This document shows positions 57,791 through 64,000 of a stretch of 64,000 nucleotides of DNA, piece by piece. This DNA is from Metallyticus violacea. Lineage: Eukaryota; Arthropoda; Insecta; Mantodea; Metallyticidae. The position numbers and the translations under genes are program-made. The stretch lies in assembly GCA_030762175.1 (NCBI GenBank), contig CM060843.1:30264001-30328000 (forward strand). Reading direction: 5' to 3'. The notes below the pieces were generated by a model that was given only the letters and a program-made list of their open reading frames with translations, was not told where the DNA came from and did no database searches. Numbering within the stretch: the stretch's first letter is position 1; every line of letters begins with the position of its first letter.

Positions 57791-60530
57791 TGCGTTTCGT
57801 TTCAGGTCCCTTTTAACTTTTTTCACTCTTTTCTTTGTACAATAGTCGGGGCCTGTTGCATTTACAGTTTATGTTGAACATGTCAGCTTTAAGTATGTTG
57901 TATTCATTGTAACAAGTTCTAGTTAGTAAATTATACCTCTAAGTTTTAATTCTGTTCATGTTTATTGAAAGAAAAAAAAAAAAAAGTAACTCTGAAACGC
58001 GTTTGTATCAAATAAGCTACAAGCTTTAGGAATTTTCCATTTCTGTGTACATATAAACAATACGTTTTATATAATTTCATATGGGCTATTGTTTCTGATT
58101 AATGATGTTCCTTAACTTCCATCTATGTTATGTTGTAACAGTTATGAAAGGTATTGACCGGAATGGCACTTTTAAAAGTATCGATTTCCAAGTCTGCCGA
58201 ACTACGGCTCGTGCCTCATGTTAATGCGGTCATTCCCCTCCGAAAAGTTGCAAGTTTCCCGAACTATCGGCAGAGTATTATATGTGTATACATGTTGAAT
58301 ACGTATAAATTGTATGGCAGAACATGGTTAAAATATATGGGTAAATTTCCTTAGAGCCCAATTCCGACAGGAAAAACATTAAATTTAAGTGGATTGGTTT
58401 AGCAAAACATGTGCTGTAAATCACCAAGAAAAAGAAACGAACACGTCAATTCTTACATATAATGGTTTATGGTTGCTCCTTCTCAGCCCAAACAATATGT
58501 GAACTGTATCTCTGAGAAACACTAAAAATGAAAGTGTACAAGTGTGCATTATGTTCTCATACTTTCAAAAAACATTCGAACAGAAATTACACCCATTGGT
58601 ATCGAGGAACTAATAAGTATGAATGATAGTTTCGTAAGAGAATGTGAATTATGTAGCACATAAAACGGGCAACACTTCCAACAGCTACTGTGGGGAGGGT
58701 ATGTACCAAAGTTTTAAAATAATGAAGCATTTATACGTCATGAGTTCCCGATAGGAGATGGCTGCAGGATAGGGGTGGTGCTGCTGGGTGAAACTTGCAA
58801 AACTGATGATTCTTTGTCTCTCTGTAAGTACACAGATTATAGTAAAGAAATTCTTGCGCAGAATATTATTCAATCGTGAATCACAACTCAAGAAACGGTA
58901 TGACATACAAATATACTATATTAAAATTATTTACTTCATCCTTAGCTCTCGTTGCATCTAAAAATCAAATAATTTATATTCAACTGTTAGTGAAAGGAAT
59001 ATTACTTTAACTATCGTGTCTATTTTTTTCCTTCTTCTTTACTATCAATGCTCAAATCTTCGGGCCTTTATATCAATATGAGAATTAATATGAGTAGTTT
59101 TGATTTAATGCAAAGTATCTTTTCTTACTCTATAACAATAGCTCTGTGTATTATTCTGTACTTTTGAAAAATCCGGGATTGTTCGTTCCAATATCTATAA
59201 ATGATAAATAAGGAAACCTTTTCTGTTATTTTACCTTTAATTATCATCCTCGTGTTTTGGGCATTACTCAGTACTTTCGTCTCATGTACTCATGTAAGGC
59301 TTGTTGTAAATCGATGAAAGATTTGGAGTTAATACACAGCCATGCATATCCTACATATATTTCCTAATCCGTAGTATGTTTCAAACAAAAGACTTATGAA
59401 GTGTATTTAAGCCCTAGGGATTTATTTTATTATAAGGTTACAATATGTACTAAGTAAGCTAAAACCACAACAAAAAGATTCACCATCTCTGTCACATATT
59501 TGTAAAATTATTATTATAAGTTCATGTCATTCTGAGATATAATAGCTTATGTGTTAATAAACCCCAAACTATTCTAAAGAAACTGTCTAATGCTTGCTTT
59601 AACTCAATGTTCAATATATATAAATCTCTAGATCTTTGCAAAATTTGCACTATTTTAAGTGCTCAATCATTTTTTCTAATATAAGGAAGTTCACTTGTTT
59701 CTTTTTAATAATAATTTTTGTTACATCAAGTTCATGCAATCTATTCATTTTTCAATATATCGTTGATTTCTATCTTTTATAGCTTCATTTAAACGATTTA
59801 ACATTTTAAATCAATTTGTTTGTCATCCATATGTTCAAAGTAATGTTTTCCAGCTTTGCCTACCCTTAAATCAAACATGTTTTAATACATTCCGTTCTTT
59901 GTTAATTAGCTTGTACGTATATTTAGAAAACACCGGTATGCTTTTTTTTTAATCTACAAGAACATCTTTAACATTCGAAAAAAGAAAGTTCATTTTTTTC
60001 TTTCTTTTTCTCAAGGGTTGTTACTAGTTGGTTTGATCATTAAATTTCTAGTCTAAACATTCTAAGTGTAGGTAAATATTTTATACATTCAGGGGAAAAT
60101 ATATTCTTTGGCTAGACTAGCCCCGTCTAGAACTACATTTAGGGAAGTATAGTTCAGAGACATTAACATTGAGTATATTATTTTAAGTATATAGTTAATG
60201 GGAGGGCTAACACATTAAGAAAATCGTCTATATAGTCCATAGATACCTCTTCTTATCTTTGGGGTAAATGACGTTAACAATTTTTTGCTTTGAATGTCCA
60301 CGGGCTTGGTATTATATGGTTCATATCTCACATCACTCTGTTTCTACATAAGTTATTTGAGTTACGGGCTGACAGAGCGTTGCTACGTACTGGAAGAAGG
60401 CAGTCGTCAAAATAACTAACTAAATAACTAAAGTTCTACCCGAACATGTATCGGTGCTGTATTCATAATATATAAACTACATAAATACAGCCTTAAAGAA
60501 CGGATTTTTGTGTAATATATATGTTTAGAT
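57791..60530. other. No gene recognised
   Basis: Very AT-rich sequence with an A-run at 57970-57985. No open frame above about 75 codons, no repeat recognised. Confidence 0.45.
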
Positions 60531-60536
60531 AAGGTT

Positions 60537-60705
60537 TATTTTATTTAAGGAAAATTATCATTGTGGCCATTAGTGTCACATTCAATCTAGAGCATGAAAC
60601 GGCCGATAAATTTTGCTCAAATGCCTTTTCTTTCAGGCTTGAGGTTCTCCTATGTGCCTTAAATACTCGACACGTGACTAAAGGCTTTACTTCCCTTCCG
60701 AGATA
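60537..60705 (-). repeat. SINE family B, fragment
   Basis: ATGAAACGGCCGATAAATTT, CTTTCTTTCAGGCTTGAGG and CTTTACTTCCCTTCCGAGA are the middle of family B in complement. Both the head and the tail are degraded or missing. Confidence 0.8.
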
Positions 60706-61689
60706 CATATGTGGCAACTGATAATTGATTCTTGCAAGGAAGTGGTAAGGCGGCTTGTAAGAAAACATCCCGTCAATCATGTTCCAGGTAGAGGAGTTGT
60801 TCGCCAACTTGTTAAAAAGTTAGGAGATGACAAGAAACGTGTTTCGAACCGCCGTGTTTAAAAAAGATGAAAGAAAGGAATTTCCTACGGAGGTGCCGGC
60901 AATAATATAATTAAGGGACATCATTCTTAACGTCTCTTATAAACAAGCTAGTGCTTATTGTTATCAACTGTAAATACACATTTTATATTTTAAGCAAAAT
61001 ATTATTCCTAAAATAAAAATACTAACTTTAAGCCCGGCGACTCTATTTCCCCTTTTCCAGTTGCCGTGGCAGATCTTTTCCATTAAGTGGCCGCGCTCAT
61101 GCGGCCCTTAACTCAAATAACTTCACTTTATTTGCTGTACTAACCTATTCAACTCCTTATCCAAACAGCTTATAGCTTTCGCAAAATATTCATCAGAAGT
61201 GGAGTGCTGCTCATACATTTTTTTTTAACCATATAGGGTATAATGAATCCTTGTCTTCAGAAAACGGGCACCATAAAGACAGTCAATTGCGTTTATTTTT
61301 TAGCTTGATATTATCACATTTAAATACTAGCGGGATTTGTTTAGTTATAATATCAAACTTATTCTCTGTGCTTCCTAACACATAATAGTGTATCAACCTT
61401 TATCAAGTTGTCTACTAAAGGAACTATACATTTAATAATTGAAATGTTATACTTATATTTCATAAGTTTTTAAATTCTTTTAATTCTAACTTGTAACAAT
61501 ATTCAAATCTTCTAATACGTGGGGTCTGAATATTGATTTATTTGTTTTTATTTATGGTCTATAAACATTGGAGTAAGAGTTTCGAAGCCAGCAGGTAATG
61601 GTCTTTAAATACAACGTCCGACGTTGCTGCCAAAATCCAACAACTCCTTTGTGGGATAGACGCCAAATCATGATGAAATAACGGAGTGA

Positions 61690-62150
61690 TTCATGGTTGC
61701 CAAATTTGTATCCAGGACTCTGACAGCGAATAAAAAGAAGCCACGTGTTGATGTCTGCGATGAACTTCGTCAAGTTGCATCCAAAGACGCACCTTCAAGT
61801 TTAGCATTGTCATTGACGAGAACTGGATTTACGATTATGACCCCGAGAAAAAACGGCAATTTTCGCACTGGAAAATACAAACTCATCCTAGAATATGAGA
61901 TATGTAAAAAACAAAGCCAAAAGCATGCCCACAATTTCTTTCACGCCAAGAAGAAATCGTTCATGTGTGCCGAACAGTCGATTCCTAATTTATTTCATAT
62001 TTTGTGGCGACTACGTGATAGTGTGGCAACGAAAGGAATGACCGTTGCATTACGACACATCATCTCACATTTCTTCATTCACCAGGAAAATGTTAGCCAT
62101 ATACAACATAACTCGTCTCCCACAAATGCTAATTTCTTTTTTTGACCCGC
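61690..62150 (+). pseudogene. mariner-like transposase relic
   Basis: In one frame MVAKFVSRTLTANKKKPRVD and CDELRQVASKDA match the segment before the first catalytic aspartate in mariner-type transposases. A frameshift follows, and the next frame gives DENWIYDYDPEKKRQFSHWK, the equivalent of the GDESWVYGYDPETKQQSSQW region. The piece further on (TTHHLTFLHSPGKC) is only loosely comparable to the HDNAPAH region. Many stops; no ends found. It is a different lineage from the mariner at 19.5 kb. Confidence 0.68.
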
Positions 62151-63387
62151 TTCTCTGTTTTTTATTATTAATATTGTAGATGTAAATAAAAGGCCCTATT
62201 CCCGGTTTAACACAACTGAGCTGATTGAAAGAAATGCAAGAAACGGATCACTTTGAGGATGATGGTAGTAGGCCCAACGTTATTTTAGATGAGTTGACAG
62301 CACAGTCTGGAAAATTTTGGTTAACATCTCGTATATGTAATATATGTATGAGTACACACACTATATATAGTGATACTGTTTCAGTACATGCAGCAATGTC
62401 GGGAGGAGTTTCAAAGGTTGCGTATGCCATAAACATATCCACTTAAGTTGACGGCAAAATCAAACGAAACATTTGAATGTTTAGATGGATGCTTCAGCAT
62501 CACCATCAAAGAGACTGTAGCTGGATAACTTAATAACTTGAAGAATGGGCTTATCTTGAGGAGAGAACTCCTATTCTCTTGTTGTCCAAGTGACCAAACA
62601 TACGGTACAGCTTAACGCTGTAAATTAAAACTTTTAGATGTCAGGGGTTGCGGTCGAAATAGACAAATTAAGAGACTACTGTGGCGCCAAGATGATACCA
62701 AGACAATCCTTGAAATAGTGCAAATAGAGGCTAGGAAGTTTGGGCAGAGCTGATACTTTATTTTGGCTAGTGGCATAGTTATATGATAGGAAAAAGAATT
62801 CTTTTCATATAACTTGGTAAGTTTCGTAAATGATAGTTGTGGCAAAACGTAACACATTGCTATACGTTAAACGTAGATACATTGTGTTGACGCAGATAAA
62901 AATCTGGGTGTACCACCCGATGTAGAGCAGACAAAGGTAGCTTTTAAGTTAGGCCCTTGAGACAAACACCAGTGGCAACACAGCACGTAATAAACAAAAC
63001 ATGACTTGTGTGTTTGGCTAGATGTTTATAATTAACCTTATATTTGTGTAACCAAAAGTAAATGAGGTTAGTTTTTGGTGCACATCACTTTTCATAAGGA
63101 GCTGAAAATGTACTTTTTATAAAATTATCAATAGAAAATAAATATCAAAGTTGTATACGAATAACAAGGGATAAATAGTGTTAACATTTCTTTCTATTAA
63201 CGATAAAGCACCAGAACCAGAAACAAATACGTCAAAGCCGATGTTTTTAATTGTATGAACTGGTTAATATTGCAAGATAATAAACCATGCCATAGCATGA
63301 AGTGACAACGCTCGGACGCATTTTTATTCGAGGCAGCCATTAAGTTGGCAACTGTAAGTCGACGTTACAAGCTGGATCGAATGCAGC
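62151..63387. other. No gene recognised
   Basis: AT-rich; two opposed frames of 64-73 codons at 62.2-62.45 kb are antisense to each other and match nothing known. Confidence 0.4.
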
Positions 63388-63800
63388 ACTATGCAATCTG
63401 GGGAGCTGCTGGAGGAATCTCTTGCTGCTAGTCTCCGTGTCCGAGCGCCGGCGGAGAGAGCCGAACGTAGTGGTTTCGAAATCAACAGCGCAATAGCGTA
63501 GGCGGTTAGAGCATTGTGCTACACTGGTGAAGATATAATACAGGATTCAAATATTATGACCTCATGATTTATTTTTCTGCAGGAGTTAAAGGAGCTTTGT
63601 CACAATTACAATGATTTACTCGCTAAACCACTGGGTCCACCGGTTTCTTGGATTTGGCCAAGGTTAGCCGACAGTTTAGGTTAGTGTGTGTATATATGAA
63701 TTAGTTGCGAATTGGAATAAGAGCACATTTCCCACCGTTATAACATTTCACCCGCCCAATAATGAAGACTAGCAGCAAAAGATTCCTTCCTCAAGCAGAG
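63388..63800 (+). mobile_element. TIR-bounded element with Pol III-like core, family F copy 2
   Basis: The left segment GGAGGAATCTCTTGCTGCTA (63411) is matched, inverted, by AAGATTCCTTCC and AGACTAGCAGC at 63766-63791. The core from 63444 (GAGCGCCGGCGGAGAGAGCC) to 63752 follows copy 1 closely: GGAGTTAAAGGAGCTTTGTC, ACTCGCTAAACCACTGGGTC and AATTAGTTGCGAATTGGAAT. The A box (TAGCGTAGGCGGTTAGAG) is present and the B box is decayed. The outer inverted arms differ from those of copy 1. Confidence 0.55.
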
Positions 63801-64000
63801 CAAGAGATTTCTTCCTCCAGCAGCAAGAGATTCTTTTCAACAGCTCGACACGATTCAGCTTGCAAAGCCAAGTGCATCTGTGTAATAGGAAAGTAAGGCA
63901 GGTAGTAAATAAGTTTATTGGTTAAGGAAACGTGGTATAATTACTACCAAATCGTTATAAAGTAAGTGGAAATAAAAATGAACGCAAAATTAAAGAGGGG
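63801..64000. other. Window edge, no gene recognised
   Basis: Includes extra AGCAGCAAGAGATTC-type repeats close to the right arm of the preceding element, then AT-rich sequence to the end. Confidence 0.4.

Overview
The window looks like intergenic or intronic DNA from an insect-type nuclear genome. It is AT-rich, has no operons or long open reading frames, and is dense in tRNA-derived SINEs, degenerate LINEs, Tc1/mariner-type DNA transposons and microsatellites. Short GGTTAG runs, common in insect genomes, occur at 41.9-42.2 kb. A large-genome hemimetabolous insect is plausible, but the species cannot be settled by eye. I found no host protein-coding gene that I can defend and no canonical tRNA, rRNA or CRISPR. 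Nearly every recognisable protein fragment belongs to a transposable element.

Layout. At 5.9-8.3 kb on the minus strand lies the 5' half of an APE-type LINE (ORF1 with a CCHC knuckle, then the ORF2 endonuclease). At 10-11.4 kb are SINE pieces. At 12.0-12.8 and 23.0-23.9 kb are two TA-flanked, internally deleted copies of one DNA transposon. At 16.5-17.0 kb is a fold-back element. At 19.4-21.3 kb a decayed mariner sits inside a roughly 620 bp inverted-repeat element, whose relatives lie at 34.1-34.7 kb and 14.0-14.3 kb. At 21.8-22.4 and 63.4-63.8 kb are two copies of an element with inverted-repeat ends around a Pol III-like core. At 24.5-27.0 kb are a mariner relic and an RTE-like LINE that keeps its YADD motif. 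At 28.8-30.3 kb is a Tc1/mariner-type element with very long terminal repeats and a SINE nested in it.

The second half holds the 34.1 kb element, a LINE tail at 40 kb, telomere-like modules at 42 kb, SINEs at 43.6 and 45.1 kb, a P-element/THAP9-like fragment at 48.5 kb, a 109 bp near-perfect palindrome at 49.6 kb and an LTR-like block at 51.7-52.2 kb. A nested pair of SINEs with a 14 bp target duplication lies at 52.6-53.2 kb. More SINEs and long microsatellites follow up to 57 kb, then a GC-richer island with two perfect TGACGTCA sites at 57.4-57.8 kb, and a last mariner relic at 61.7 kb.

The elements do not form a pathway; their relations are historical (nesting, deletion derivatives, shared ends). 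The best leads are the inverted-repeat families, the Pol III-like core inside a TIR-bounded element, and the CRE island as the only strong candidate for host regulatory sequence.
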